Shown: positions 48,738-60,879 of the stretch, piece by piece
Numbering within the stretch: position 1 is the first letter of the stretch
How the letters are laid out: every line of letters begins with the position of its first letter
Assembly: GCA_936432065.2 (NCBI GenBank)
Contig: OW386288.2
Coordinates: 13,690,706-13,754,705 of the forward strand
Reading direction: 5' to 3'
DNA: 64,000 bases
Source: Rutpela maculata
Lineage: Eukaryota > Arthropoda > Insecta > Coleoptera > Cerambycidae
Notes under the pieces: generated by a model
Databases searched by the model: none
Told to the model about the DNA's origin: nothing
The model's input: only the letters and a program-made list of their open reading frames with translations
Program-made: the position numbers and the translations under genes

Positions 48738-49540
48738 TTATCGTGTTCCAAAAAAGCTAATACCATCTTCGGTTTCTTCGGCTTGATCTGAGTCGTCTAC
48801 ATATATTTCCCATTTGTCCTTGACATCCAGAACAAATAACGAAACATAGTCCAGCTTTTCTACAAGTACGCACGCGGCTTTGCAGCCTTTTATACACTTG
48901 CAGCTTATTGTTTTTAATAGCACTTGTGGAGCAGCTTCGTTTTTGGTAGGAGGTAACGATGCAAGGTTACATGTACTTTTTGCCACTGACTTAATGAAGC
49001 ATTTGACCCGGAATTCATTCAAAGAATGCTGATCGGGTTTTGCCCCATAAAGGGCTAAGATAACTTCTGGAACTGCTGTATCTATGGTCCCGTTCGACTG
49101 GCGGGCGGACCACGGTCGGACTGCTAAAAAGCGTTCTAATCAGCGGTCTGAAGTTGGTCGACATGGTCACGTTTTATGATATGACTGTGAAAGCGTTCGA
49201 CCTCGTCCACTATGGGCGTGCCCACGGTGGTCCCAGTCGAATATAGCCTATAACATCAGGGTGAGAATTGGGGTCTTTAAAACATTCCACGTTTTTCTGT
49301 AATCCTGCAGATTTTTTAAATAATTTAAAGAATTTTGCTTTGCATTGCCTAAAAAATGCAGAAGTTGTGTCACATCCACTGAATGCGTGGAGGAATAATA
49401 TGTTATCCGCAACTTCTTTTGAGTATTTAAAAGAGTTCGATGAATAAATTCGTCCGTCTGTTTTCCCCTTGCTTAGTTTCATAATATACACGTTAGAACA
49501 ACGTGCAGAAAATCCTGTCACAAGGAAAAATAAAAATGTT
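48738..49540 (-). pseudogene. Largest relic of the HAFSGCDTTSA / CXC protein family
   Basis: Minus strand, in order: RCSNVYIMKLSKGKTDGRIY, ADNILFLHAFSGCDTTSAFF, RQCKAKFFKLFKK, ending HPDVIG. A ~150-bp insertion follows (49090-49245), then DTAVPEVILALYGAKPDQHS LNEFRVKCFIKSVAKST, CNLASLPPTKNEAA, a deletion, and VLLKTISCKCIKGCKAACVL with an acidic tail. The CKC..GC motif is the start of the cysteine-rich (CXC/tesmin-like) segment at the C-terminus of the family. It shows the domain order from which the three loop fragments come. Frameshifts and the deletion make it a pseudogene. Confidence 0.7.
49090..49245. mobile_element. Small GC-richer insertion in the relic gene
   Basis: Interrupts the protein reading between HPDVIG and DTAVPEV. 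Ends are short inverted repeats (TTCGACTGG..GGACCAC at one end, complement CCACGGTGGTCCCAGTCGAA at the other). Flanking target duplication is not clear. Confidence 0.5.
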
Positions 49541-49559
49541 TCAATTTTTCAATGAAAAT

Positions 49560-49860
49560 ACTTGGCCTGTGAAATTTGAAAAGTGAATTTAAATAGAAAA
49601 TGAAGAATGACTTTTCTTCGAAATAGAATAAATTTTCAAGTTATTAATTAATCAATATTTTAAAAATGTAATTTTAAGGGGGCCGTAGAAAATCTTAAAT
49701 TAAAATGGCATTAAATTTTGAATCAAGGGCTTCTAAACCCTGCTGATCAACAATATTGCATTAGTTTTTCAATAAAAAATTGCCTAATATGACTTTTCGA
49801 AAAATCGACCCTTTTCTTTCTTAATAAAGATGCACGCCAATAACTGAAAAATATTGCATT
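49560..49860 (+). repeat. Dispersed repeat G, copy 1
   Basis: Shares AATTTTAAGGGGGCCGTAG, ATATTGCATTAGTTTT.CAATAAA, and AATGCCTAATAT..GACTT.TCGAAAAATCG with 51610-51900 in the same orientation. About three quarters of bases agree by eye. No coding content. Confidence 0.65.
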
Positions 49861-50004
49861 TTCGGCAGCCATATTGAATTCACCGTCTTAAATTCTTAAT
49901 TTCTGAGATCAGATTAGGTATCACCTACTAAAATAAGTATAGTGCATGCATTCGCAATAGTGATCGATGTACCGCCTATCTAGGCGTTGTCGTTTAGACA
50001 CAGT

Positions 50005-50150
50005 GGTTGCAGAACGCAAAGTCTACGCCTTCCTACACGCCACGTCAGATGACCGGTATCTTCTCTCCCTCTTGATGTAAATGCTGTGGTAAGTGGAGTA
50101 AAGATGGGAGATGTATTTGCCGCCTCTTCATTCGTCTCGCCCCGCATAAC
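50005..50150 (-). repeat. Dispersed repeat H, copy 2 (reverse)
   Basis: Reverse complement of the 16222-16395 repeat, including GGGGCGAGACGAA..GAGGCGGCAAATAC and TCTGACGTGGCGTG. Confidence 0.6.
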
Positions 50151-50303
50151 GTCAACGAAAAATTAGTATCTCTAAAAGAGGCATATAATGAACTGGTTCC
50201 AACAGTAAAATCTTTTGTACAATTTAAAACGGGATTTACGCATCCTGAACTCCCTGACGACTGGTCTAGTAATATTTACCTATGATAAAATTTTCCGGGT
50301 CAG

Positions 50304-51222
50304 TACACTCAAAGAAATAGTATGGGTAAATTCAACAAAAAAAATGGTTAACTAACAATATCGTTAATTTTGTTAAACTAAATTATATTGATGGTATTTT
50401 TAAACAAAAGATGATTGTTATTTTAATTAATAAAAAGTTGTCGTACAACAAAACAAATATTAACTTAAAAAATAGATGAATAAGACTATTATTTTTTTCG
50501 TCTGACTATTATTTTGTTGAATTCTGTCAAATTAAACTAGATAATAGTATATTTTATTTTTAACCATTATCGAATTGTAATTCTAATCCAGTATTAGTTC
50601 GCTGTATTATTGTACTTGGTAGACAAACCAATATTATTGTCGTCTTCTAGAAGTTCTAAAAGAATTACCATAAAATTTGCTTGCTTACCACGTAGTCTAT
50701 TACAGAAATTATTCCCAGATGACGCTACATACAAATCACTGACAATAATCAATCATGCATTATCTTATACTCTTATGAATTTAGAGAAAATTAATAACAT
50801 GATTGCAATGTTCAAATTCTCTCATGGATCATCGATATATTTGGATGGATCTTATAAACGATCTCTAATCTTTGGTTTGGGTGGTCTGATGTCTCGATAC
50901 TGAGATTTTGGCTAACCAAAAAAAACTTCATCATACAATAAAGTGTAGATCAACCTAAAAATTAGTTGGTGAACAAAAAACAAAGTCGTTGTATTATTTA
51001 ATTATAGACCAAATTGAAAATGGTTAGTGAACATAAAAAATGTCATTGTACTATTTAATTTGTTACAAGAAGATATGATTATTAAACTACTATTTGTTTA
51101 CGAAAACAAATATAGTTGTATGACTATTCTTTTCTGATTGATTTAACTATGAAACTAGATAGGCGCGATTTCATATGCTCTTTTTGGTTGAATTTACCTA
51201 CCATTTTCTTTGAGTGTATAAA
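50304..51222. mobile_element. MITE-like TIR element O
   Basis: Left end ACACTCAAAGAAA..GTATGGGTAAATTCAAC; right end is the complement (GTTGAATTTACCTACCATTTTCTTTGAGTGT). AT-rich interior with loosely repeated TTAGT(T)GGTGAACA units around 50960-51030. The 97-codon frame at 50610-50903 matches no known protein. Confidence 0.65.
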
Positions 51223-51609
51223 TTAAAATTATTCTAATCAATGTTTTTTAACATTTTGGCAACGGTACAGAGAAATGCTACTTGATCTTGACAAATAAGC
51301 AAAACAAAATTGCAAGTCGAAAATACAATTTATATAACCTCTATTTCTACGGTAGTAGTGTAGGTAGGTAATGAATGTATTGAGAAAATTGTTCCTAATT
51401 TCTAATTTTAAATACCGACCTTCTAGTTTTTTCCGCAGTTTGGCTACGATATTTAATAGAGAATTTTCCTTTAAATATTATTCTAGAAAAAAGGTCTTGC
51501 TCTAAGGTTCTTATCTAAAATTTAATGGCAACCGAAAATTATTTAAATAAAAATCGGTTTATATAGGATAATGCAATTTTTACCTCACTAAGAAGGTAAT
51601 AAAATAGTA

Positions 51610-51900
51610 AATAGTAAATAAAGTGATTCTAAATAGAAAATGTGGAATACATTTTTTTTTAAAAACAATTCGTTTCCAAGCTATTAATTATTTAATATTT
51701 GAAAAACATTATTTTAAGGGGGCCGTAGTTCAAAACTACAAATCAAATGTCGTTATATTTTGGCTATAAGGATTTTAATGCATGCTGATCAATATTATTG
51801 CATTAGTTTTACAATAAACAAATGCCTAATATATATATGACTTCTCGAAAAATCGGCCCCTTTATGTCTTAATACAAATGCACGCCAATGACTGAAATAA
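51610..51900 (+). repeat. Dispersed repeat G, copy 2
   Basis: Same blocks as copy 1 at 49560-49860 in the same orientation, including TAAGGGGGCCGTAG and ATGCACGCCAATGACTGAA. Confidence 0.65.
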
Positions 51901-52163
51901 GTTTTGTTTTACTTCGAAAAGATATACCTAGTACCAAAATTTGGTTAAAATTGGACAATTAATAACTGAGTTACGAAGGTGTTACCGTGAAAAGTGAGAC
52001 ATACTGTATATTAAATGTATATAAAAATGTATTATGTTTATAAAAAAATTACTAATAGATACATGAAGAAAAATTGTTAATTACATGATGTATGGTGGGT
52101 AGGGGAACTCCAAAAAAAAAACCTTCTGGTCCGATTTGAATACAAATTAACTAATTGGTGGAT

Positions 52164-52800
52164 ACTTCCACATCCAGTGGAAGTATAGTAACGACAAAAA
52201 AGAAATTGAAAATTTTTATTGTTCAAATAGGCTTAGAATGTCATGAAACGTCGAGATTTTAAGTTTGAGCGAAAAAAAATTCTGTCTGTCGGTCTGTCTG
52301 TAACTTTTTTGTGCGCACGGTTTGTATTTTAACGTGATCTGGAACTAGATTATATTTTCATCTTATTCCGATGAAGGGTTGGGGGGTAAATTGGGGTAAA
52401 TAGATAAATCAAGCAGGTTGAAGTCTATAAAATTGGTACTTAGTATATACAACAGAAGCTATAACATTTTTTGGTAGCCACCCCCTTAACAACTCCCACC
52501 TCATTATTAAAGGGGGTGGAAAAAAATTGTGATTTAGTGTGTGTACAAGAACCAAAAACCTCAACATATTTTTGTACCCACTTGTCCATCCCCACTACCA
52601 TTCCCCATATCACCACCACTACCGATATGGGATATCGTTTTATGAGTTTTTGGGGTAGACGATTTTAAATATTATATTATTAAAGTTCCATAAGCAATTT
52701 TTCCACATAGAAAATTTTTTCGTTGTGAGAAACTTGGATGGAAAATCTGAATGTGGAAGTAGTGATACCTTGGGCAACGATTTTTATTTCAACATTAAGT
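52164..52800 (-). repeat. Hairpin-ended repeat family A, copy 4 with coding-like end
   Basis: Reverse orientation: terminal hairpin ACTTCCAC-ATCCA-GTGGAAGT at 52164-52184, then the shared blocks, then a coding-like stretch (VAQGITTSTFRFSIQVSHNE KIFYVEKL, about 52790-52690). The protein-level match to copy 1 is better than the DNA match at third codon positions, which suggests a former reading frame. Confidence 0.7.
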
Positions 52801-53239
52801 CCGGTAGGTGGTACCAACTCTTTATCCCTTGTGTTGTAAGCAAGGGAAAGCATACTAAGGTGGAACTCCAAGATTGTACACAAAGAATTGTTTATAATCC
52901 TTGGTGGAACTCAACGTTGAAATAAAGAAAACGCCCTACTCTGAAGATGACTGCGAGCATTTGAGGTGGCGAAACTAAAAATTTGATCAGTCTTTTTGCG
53001 TTAACAGTTTGAAAATCGCGATAGAAGATAACAAGATTAATGCGACGTTGGTTGTAATTATAATAGTTTAAATAACCATTGATACCCGTTAAATCATCAA
53101 GTAACAATAAATAGATAATAAATATTAAGTAGATATTTATTTATTTAACGTTAATTTATTCATGGTTTGTAACGAGGCACTTACATAACTTTTTATATAC
53201 TTTTGTGTTTATATATTTCTCATACTCTGTGGACATGAT

Positions 53240-53360
53240 CACATCCCGAAGAAAAGTGCAATAAGTAAAAAGTGCATTTTACAGGAGAAGAATAGACACT
53301 ATATTTAAAATATAGTGTAAAATGCACTTTTTACTTATTGCACTTTTCTTCGGTATGTGC
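53240..53360. repeat. Hairpin, about 45-bp arms
   Basis: CCGAAGAAAAGTGCAATAAG..TAAAAAGTGCATTTTACA on the left and its complement TGTAAAATGCACTTTTTA..GAAAAGTGCAATAAG on the right, around ACTATATTTAAAATATAGTG. A perfect nested palindrome with no genes. Confidence 0.85.
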
Positions 53361-53980
53361 GATATGTTGTTGCCAGTGCTTTGCTGCTTTGCATTTTCCA
53401 GGTTTTTAATACTGTATTAACGGAAAAAGGGAAACTTTTTGGAGGAAAACATAAGACATTTTTAAAAGTACTTGAAAAGGCCTTTAAAGTGAACTTTGGT
53501 AAAAGTCGTTAGCATAAAAACTAACGGAGTTATGATGAAAGTAAAATAGTTGTGTTTTTTTTTTTCGGAGAAAAAGTCAGCAATGAAACCAAAGGCTTCA
53601 CCGCAAGAACTGAAATTGAACGTAATCCATTTACAGTTTACTTTATTTAAGTACTAACAATATGTTCTAGAAGTTAGTTTTTATGCTAACGACTTGATTG
53701 ATTTGATTGATTGATTGATACCAGCGTGCGGTAGGCATTGCTGCTACGTCCACGCTGGGTTGGACTAAGGTCATGCTTGTTGCCAGCAGCGAGTGCCACA
53801 TGGCGCATGGTAAAGGAATATGGGATGGGACGTGTAGGTATTTGTGAGATGCGTTACCGCATTGTGTCGTGAGGGAGCGTTTAAGCTCCCTTTTTTGTGC
53901 TTTTGGTTCTGGGTATCTGCCTCTTCTGAATCTTTGTGTGAAATATGTGTTGTCTCTTATTGTGGAGTGTTTATTACTGT

Positions 53981-54480
53981 TTATGCTCCTCTTTTTTTGT
54001 TTCTGCTTCTTCGAATCTTCATTTTCTGAATCTTCTGATTCCTCGATTTCCGATGCTGGGTTGGATTTGAGTCATGCTTGTTGTCAGCAGCGAGAGCCAC
54101 ATGACGCATGGTTTTTTGATTTTTCCCCTCGCTTTTCTTTCCTAGTTTGTTTATGATCCTCTCGATTGTTGTTTTCCACGTGTAACATGGTCTCCCTATT
54201 TTTAGTTTGGTGCTGTTCAGTGTTAGCGTTTTCTTCAGTAGGGTTTCTGCTGTCCTTTTTGCTTTAACCTTCTTGATCCTTTCCCTTATCTCTCTGCTTA
54301 CCAGAATATGGTGTGTTTGTGTGATTGAGCTTCCATTAGTCCAAGTGTTAATGCATGTTTGATTTTTACTCCATGTATTTCTTATTGTTAAGTCAAACAT
54401 GTGTGCTAGGTTTTTCAGCGCGTTTCCGTTTTCGTTAGACCATGTGTGGAGTATATGTGCATTAAAGTCTCCAGGTACAC
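53981..54480 (-). pseudogene. LINE endonuclease (EEP) domain fragment
   Basis: The minus strand reads PGDFNAHILHTWSNENGNAL KNLAHMFDLTIRNTWSKNQT, CINTWTNGSSITQTHHILVS then REIRERIKKVKAKRTAETLL. GDFNAH, NENG..L and TWT...S.I.HILV are hallmarks of the AP-like endonuclease of non-LTR retrotransposons. The catalytic Asp and Asn in GDFNAH are present. The catalytic core upstream and the RT are absent. A shorter echo (CTTACCAGAATATGATCT) is at 54735-54790. Confidence 0.7.
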
Positions 54481-54904
54481 GATTTCACTGCACTATGTAT
54501 ATGTATATGCTATGATTTACTGCGTTAGAGGGAAGCACTGTGGAAAGTTTTGGTTTCTGTACCTAATTAAACAGTAACTAATATTTCTTATCAAGCTGAT
54601 AATATTCCGAGGTATACATTATTTTACACATTCACTTATACAAACTTAAATATAACTTCTATACGTTGACACTTTGTATTTAACTTTTTCAAGGGTATCC
54701 ATTGGTGACAGAACACTATAAGTCATCTCCCTGCTTACCAGAATATGATCTATTTATTGAGTTGAGTTTCCGCTGCTCTAGGTATCAAGATTGCTCTTTT
54801 CTGTGCGTATTTTCTTGGAAGCCATTTTCCTGAGAGAAACCTGTATCACGTATACATACATTGAGGTGCCATAAGAATTCAGTCTGGACGCTACACACCC
54901 GACA

Positions 54905-55130
54905 GTGCCCCATTGATTATTTCTGATCTAATCCAAATTAAACTCGTTTGAATATTTTTAGCAATTATGAGAACCTCACCTGAAAGGTATACTTTAAGAG
55001 TAGTGCGCCACTGATCATTAAGTATTCAATTTTGATTAAATTTGTTTGAATATTTTTAGTAATTATGAGAAAACACACTTGAAGGTTCACACAAAATCTG
55101 TATAATCACACTTTAATAGCGATGCATTAC
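54905..55130 (+). repeat. Two-copy tandem repeat, unit about 110 bp
   Basis: The stretch with CGTTTGAATATTTTTAGCAA TTATGAGAA..C recurs about 108 bp later as TGTTTGAATATTTTTAGTAA TTATGAGAA. A third partial unit begins near 55122 (GCATTACTAATTATTTC). Confidence 0.65.
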
Positions 55131-55264
55131 TAATTATTTCGGGTTATTATTATCACCATAACGAATTTTACCAAAATTCATTTTAAAGATCTTTTCGAGT
55201 AGTTTTAAAAATGTCTTATATGTTTTCCTCCAAAAATTTTCTGTTTTTCCGTTATTTAACGTTG

Positions 55265-56277
55265 AAAGGATCGAATTCACTTTTCGGCAAACAACGAGCC
55301 ATAACTCCCGTTCGTATTGCATTTACAGAAATAAAAAAAAAAACAACCGATTTGTTATTTTATAGGCTTGCTTCATTTTTACTTATAATAACTTTTTTGG
55401 TAAAACGTTAAGTTTTCGAGTTATTAGTGAAAAATCGTTCTAAGACATGCATTTTTTAGATGAAAAATCAACATTTTCAATCAAGAATAACTCAAAAAGT
55501 ATCGACTCATCGAAAAAATTTCATAGAACATTTATTGCTTAAAATGCATTCCTCTATCGATTTCTGCAATTACTTTGAACATAATAATTTCCACCCCCAG
55601 GGTCACACATCGGCACTATATAACTTTTGTTCCTTGAGCCATTCCCTAATTACTCTCCAAATTTTACGACAATCGGTTTTATTGGAAAGAATTCTGAGCG
55701 AAAAACCTTCAAACACTGAACTAAATTAACTTTTTCGTGAATATTGGGAAAAAACTTAAAAAAATAGATTTTTCCTGTAAAAGTTGTTATTATTGTTTAA
55801 ACAATATAAGTAATTATCAACCCCGACTGTGAGAAACATTTTTGAACTTAAATTTTCAATAAAAACAACTCAATGTTTTATAAATATTGCGAAAAAAAAA
55901 TGTTTCAAATATATTTTTTTGTAAATATTGTTATTATTGTTTAAATAATATAAATAATTATTTGCGCCACTTGGGATGTTTCTGTTTTTGAATAATATTA
56001 AAAAACACACAAAAAAAAATGATCAAAATCGGAGTCGTTGCTAAGAATTAAGAGGTTTTGACGATTTTTAGGCTTCATTGACTCGACTACAACAAACAGC
56101 CCTCTCGCTTAGCCGCCGCCGAGAGTGTACCAAGTGATAACAATATGTAAGGGCGGCCTACGGCGTGTGTGTCGAAGCATGCGGCCTTCCATCATAACAA
56201 GATGCTTGCCCTGGGTTGCCGGTTATCGAATGTCTTGCTCTGAGGCGAACGGTGTTGTTGGCTTTGTTAGAAAATCA
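55265..56277. other. No gene seen
   Basis: AT-rich DNA with a direct repeat (GTTATTATTGTTTAAA.AATATAA) at about 55785 and 55928. The stretch 56090-56260 is GC-richer than its neighbours but has no recognisable product. Confidence 0.4.
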
Positions 56278-58342
56278 GTATTAAGGATAGGATTTTGCAG
56301 AGTGAGAGGAAAATAATTGTTTATTTTCGGTTCATTATGAATATTTAAAAAAATCATAAATGGTATAATCTTTAAAATAGTTTCAGGTGCTTCCTATTAC
56401 TTTATCACAAATTTAGTATATAGTTAAATGCCAAATAATGAAATTTGGAACTATTTTCATTGACAAACTACGATATTCAAGTACAACAGAAATTCACAAT
56501 AAAAAAAATATATAGTTGTATTCATTAGTAGTACAGTAACTAGAGGTTTTAACTTCGGAATAATGTCATATTGTACGGATTTCGTTCATTTTTGGCAGTA
56601 TAATAGTAAATGCTTCACAGAAAAGTTTCTATATTGTGCGGGGGCTTGCTAATTTATAGGGGGTGGCACTTAAAAAATATATATATTTATTGGAGCTGAA
56701 ATAGAATTAAATTTTAATAAGAAAAGGTGCTATGCAATTTTTCACATAAATTGATAGTTTTTAAATTACTTCAAAATTGCGATTTTAGCTTAAAAAAAAG
56801 TATTTCCAAACGGCTTTCGTCAAGTATCTCGAAAGGTATTAGGATTAATAATTTCGAAGATATTTAAGTTTATATTTGGTATCCAAGTGTTTCGAAATTA
56901 CCTTTAAAGTTTAAAATGCATTTTTTTCTAAAGCAAGTGCTTTAAATGAGCAAAAAAATTTGGGCATCTAGGTAATGCTACATATTAACGAAAAACTGTA
57001 TTTGAAATAATTGTTTTAAATTACTGGTTAATTAGAGTAACAAAATGGCGACCTTTTTATATAAAGAAATATAAATACGCACATTTTTCCATCATAACTT
57101 CTTTATTTCTTATGCTACAGGAACGAGTAAAAATAATTTGAAAGCGCAATTAATTGTCTTTAATTCCATTTCTTAGCATGCGTGACGTAGGTGTCACAAT
57201 TTCTAAGATATTTAACATTTAAACTGCATTTTTCGTCTTATAAACATTCGGGCGCCATTTGTAAACTTTCATATTTCCGAAACTATTAAATCTATGTAAA
57301 TAAATAAACAAGCGAAATTCATTATCAGTCTATGAGCTTTATTTTTGGTCTCTACCCACTTTTCAGTAGAACTAATATTTACTGAGATATTTGGAAAAGG
57401 GAAAAAAAAATTACGTTTTATCGAAAATACCTTATAGTTAAACTGTATTTTTTTCTAAAGCAAGTGCTGTATACAAATCAAAAAAATTTGAGCATCTACG
57501 TCATGCTATATATTAATGAGAAACAGTGTTTGAAATTCCTTTTTTTTAATTACTGGCTAATTACAGTAACAAAATGGCGACGTTGTTATTAAAAAAATGT
57601 GTAGACGCACATTGCTTCGGTTATAACTTCTTTGTTTTTTATGTTACAGAAACAAATAAAAAAATAGTTGAAAGCTTAATTAATAACCTATTAGCATCCT
57701 TGACGTAGGTGTCACAGTTTCTGAGATATTTAACTCTCACTCTAAATAATTATCTTATGAACACTTGGATGTCAAATGTAAACTTAAATATCTCCGAAAT
57801 TATTAATCTTATATCAATAAACAAAAAATATAATTATTCCCAGTTTGAACTTTCTGTAATTGGTCTGTAACATTTTTTCAGTAAAGTAATACTTTTCGAG
57901 ATACTTGACGAAAGCCGTTGGGAAATACCTCTTTGTTAAGCTAAAATCGCAATTTTGAAGTCGTTATAACTTAAAAACTATCAACTTATGTGAAAAATTG
58001 CATAGAACCTTTTCTACTTAAAATTTGATTCTACTTCAGCTCCAATAAATATATATATTTTTTAAGTGCCACCCCCTATAAATTAGCAAGCCTCCGCACA
58101 ATATAGAAACTTTTCTGTGAAGCATTTACTATTAAACTGCCAAAAATGAACGAAATCCGTTCAATATGACATTATTCCGATGTTTTGCATATTTTTTACC
58201 TCAGGTACTGTACTATAGAACAATAGTAAGTATCTAAAACAGTTTTAAAGATTAAATGCTATGTTTGGTTTTTTAATTATTTATAATAAACTGAAAATAA
58301 ACGCATATTTCTCTCTCACTCTGCGAAATTCCATCCTTAATA
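56278..58342. mobile_element. Fold-back element K (2.07 kb) with an internal tandem duplication
   Basis: The outer end GTATTAAGGAT.GGA.TT.GCAGAGTGAGAG pairs with its complement at 58285-58342. Arms include AAGTGCCACCCCCTATAAAT and CGAGATACTTGACGAAAGCC. The interior has two direct repeats of about 515 bp (around 56930-57050 and 57450-57580: TTCTAAAGCAAGTGCT, AGTAACAAAATGGCGAC). No protein recognised. Confidence 0.75.
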
Positions 58343-59377
58343 CAAAGTGGTACAACATAATATTTATTTGTACTTATGTTTCTAATTAGCAGAAATTATA
58401 TCATGGTATTTTTTCACGTTGCGTTTCAGCAGTCTTACCACGATTTTAAAACAATTCATTCAAGTCATTGACATACATTCATACTCCATATTACTCAATA
58501 ATCGACAGTAATGGTAAGACCTCTTGTGAACTTTCACTTATTTGTTTACTATTTACTAATACGATAAATTAAAATGTAATTTTGACTTCGTCATATTAGT
58601 TATAATTTTCTCTATTAGTCAAAGAGTTGATGAACATGATTATAACAAGTTCAGTTTGATTTATTTCGTTACATTTTTATTTAATGATTTATCAAACAAT
58701 CAAATGGCTTCTGACACAAGGTTTTCAAAACGACGGAGTGGAGGTCATCGTTTTGGCGATTTTGTCAAAAAAAAAAAGGTATAGTAAGAAACTTCTGGTA
58801 TTTTAATCATTTACGAGGTACTCCATTGCCAGACATTTTCAACGGGATAGAGGTGCACTCAAAGATGTTTTAACTCCTAGATCGCTCAACCCTATCTCAA
58901 TTTTGTATAAAACATATCCCACTTTTTCAAGTAAAGAACCGCCCATTATCTCTCTCACTTTGCTTCCACTCCGGGCCCAACTACAAACACTCGTGTTGTC
59001 TATGCGCATGCCTCGCATCTAGTTGGTGTCCTGTCGCAAACCTTCGCGATGTTGTCAAAGATCAGAGACAAAAGTCGCTGAAAGCGGGGAATTTTGAAGT
59101 GGTCAAACGCAATAACGTTGAGCGATCGGAAAATGTAGAGAAAATGGTGACAGTCCGGCAACACCGCTGATTGCTTCGATCAGTTGTTAGTGCCGGTTGA
59201 GATTTGATTGCGTTTGCGCTTTAAGAGCCTAAAATCTTGTTGAGAAACTCGAACTGACCCGACAATAGGAATGGTAAAGTCCGACAATTCCAACATTGGT
59301 GTCTCGCTTTTTGAGGCGTGTTAATATTGCTCTCTCCGTTGAGATGTTTGCTGCTTTGTCATATACGAATTTCGTAT
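58343..59377. other. No gene seen
   Basis: Unique-looking sequence without long frames. 58700-59220 is slightly GC-richer but has no recognisable product. Confidence 0.4.
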
Positions 59378-59862
59378 GGGTTAAACCAAAAAAAAAAGGA
59401 TAAGATAGAGTGGAAGGCTCGCGTACACATGCCATCTGTCGAGTTTTAGGCAGCAACAACATATTTACAGGCATCGGCATCAATGAAAGAGATTGTCGTC
59501 TATACTATTGACCTTGCAACAGGTGCGTTTTTTTGCTACAATTCTGACACCGGAATATCAAATCTTGTCGTTTTTTGCTCGCCATTCTGATTCCATACAC
59601 ATGAATGTCGATGCCATTATTCGTTATTTAAGAATCCTAAGAAATTTGTCGCCTCCCACCTAGGAATTTCAGTTTTGTCGTTTTATTGGTAAATATCATT
59701 CTGGTAATTCTAACTCTACCGGTCGTGGACAAAAAAACGCACCTAACCTTACAATCATGCAATGGTAATGGTGATCGTAATAAAATGTCACATGTAGAAA
59801 AAGCAAATGAGTATTATATGTGTAAAAAAATTATAATTTTGATTATAGTTATAAAGTATATA

Positions 59863-59954
59863 ATGGTTGTGGCCTGCAATTTTTCAAACTGTCGTAGAAG
59901 AAACGATAAAGATAAAGGGCATGGGTTTTTTATGGTCCCTAAGGAACCCGAAAT
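59863..59954 (+). pseudogene. THAP-like zinc finger, first-exon fragment
   Basis: Reads MVVACNFSNCRRRNDKDKGH GFFMVPKEPEM. The C....C.(N/R)R......G..FF..P spacing matches the N-terminus of THAP DNA-binding domains (C2CH zinc module), found in P-type and Kolobok transposases and in host THAP proteins. It ends at a possible donor GTGAGT. The Trp and second C..H half, expected in a next exon, was not found. Moderately sure. Confidence 0.55.
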
Positions 59955-60130
59955 GTGAGTAAGATCCCAGATGCCAGTTTGATTTGAAATTGTTATGAAA
60001 ATATGCTACCAGCTTGGTACCCTCCGCCTTACGAAGTTCTTTATCATGTACTTAGCATACAAATCTTGCAAATTGCTAGCACTTAGGGCGAGTTGTACCA
60101 ACTAAGTTCAAACCATGTTCAGCTTGAGAT

Positions 60131-60200
60131 GTTATTTCCCATATTTCGTATGGGTCCCACGCGCCACAGACGAGAAAAAAAATTGAAATATCACCAGCCG
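60131..60200. repeat. End fragment of fold-back element 4
   Basis: TTTCCCATATTTCGTATGGG TCCCACGCGCCACAGAC and CACCAGCCGCC match 20680-20755 closely. Nested in the THAP element. Confidence 0.7.
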
Positions 60201-60879
60201 CCACTGCATGATCACACCTTGATCATCAGTATATAGAAAGAATATAATTTTCTTGTTTTTGATATTGATATTGTTAGATGAAAGCAGTTGATAAGATGTC
60301 TCGTAAGAGTCATTTTTTGTTGATATACTGGTATGATCAGACTTGGATCGATAGTATATGGAAAGAATGAATGGTTTCATTGAAAGTTATCTGCTGAATT
60401 AGTACACAAAATAATATTTTTCGATAATTTGTAATGGTTGTATTTTTAGCTACCACTAATTAGTGATTTTTGTTTTACCCATTAATTTATTTTTAGTATA
60501 CGATATACGATTTTTTTTATTGGAACTGACATGTTTATATTTGTTATTTTTTCTGTCAGTTTTGTGTCCGTTTTATTTATTAATTTTGTATGATTAATTT
60601 TTTTCAATTGCACACGTTGAATTCATTACGGCTAGAATTTTTATTTTCTGTTCAATACAACACTGTAGCATGACTATTGATCAGTGTTATACAAATTTCT
60701 AGTTATAAGTTATTATACAGTGTCATTTGTAGAATATTTTATAAATTATTTATACTATTTACATTCACTTATTACTAGTAATATTTGTTTTGTTAAGGGT
60801 GCAGTGGCTATTTCTTAAAATAAAGAAATTTTTTTCACGTTTATCGCTTCTTTTTTCCTTAATTTTTAAGAAATCCAGT

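Larger units (their letters stand above)
53416..55258. repeat. Long inverted repeat P enclosing a LINE fragment
   Basis: 53416-53513 is the reverse complement of 55155-55258 (TTGGAGGAAAACATAAGACA, ACTTTGGTAAAA.TCGTTA). A smaller local inverted repeat (GTCGTTAGCATAAAAACTAA) pairs 53504-53526 with 53672-53693. The space between holds a LINE endonuclease relic and tandem repeats. It may be one larger fold-back element with later insertions. Confidence 0.55.

Noticed and set aside
50610..50903. 97-codon plus-strand frame inside element O
   Set aside because: No known motif; probably a chance frame in a MITE-like element.
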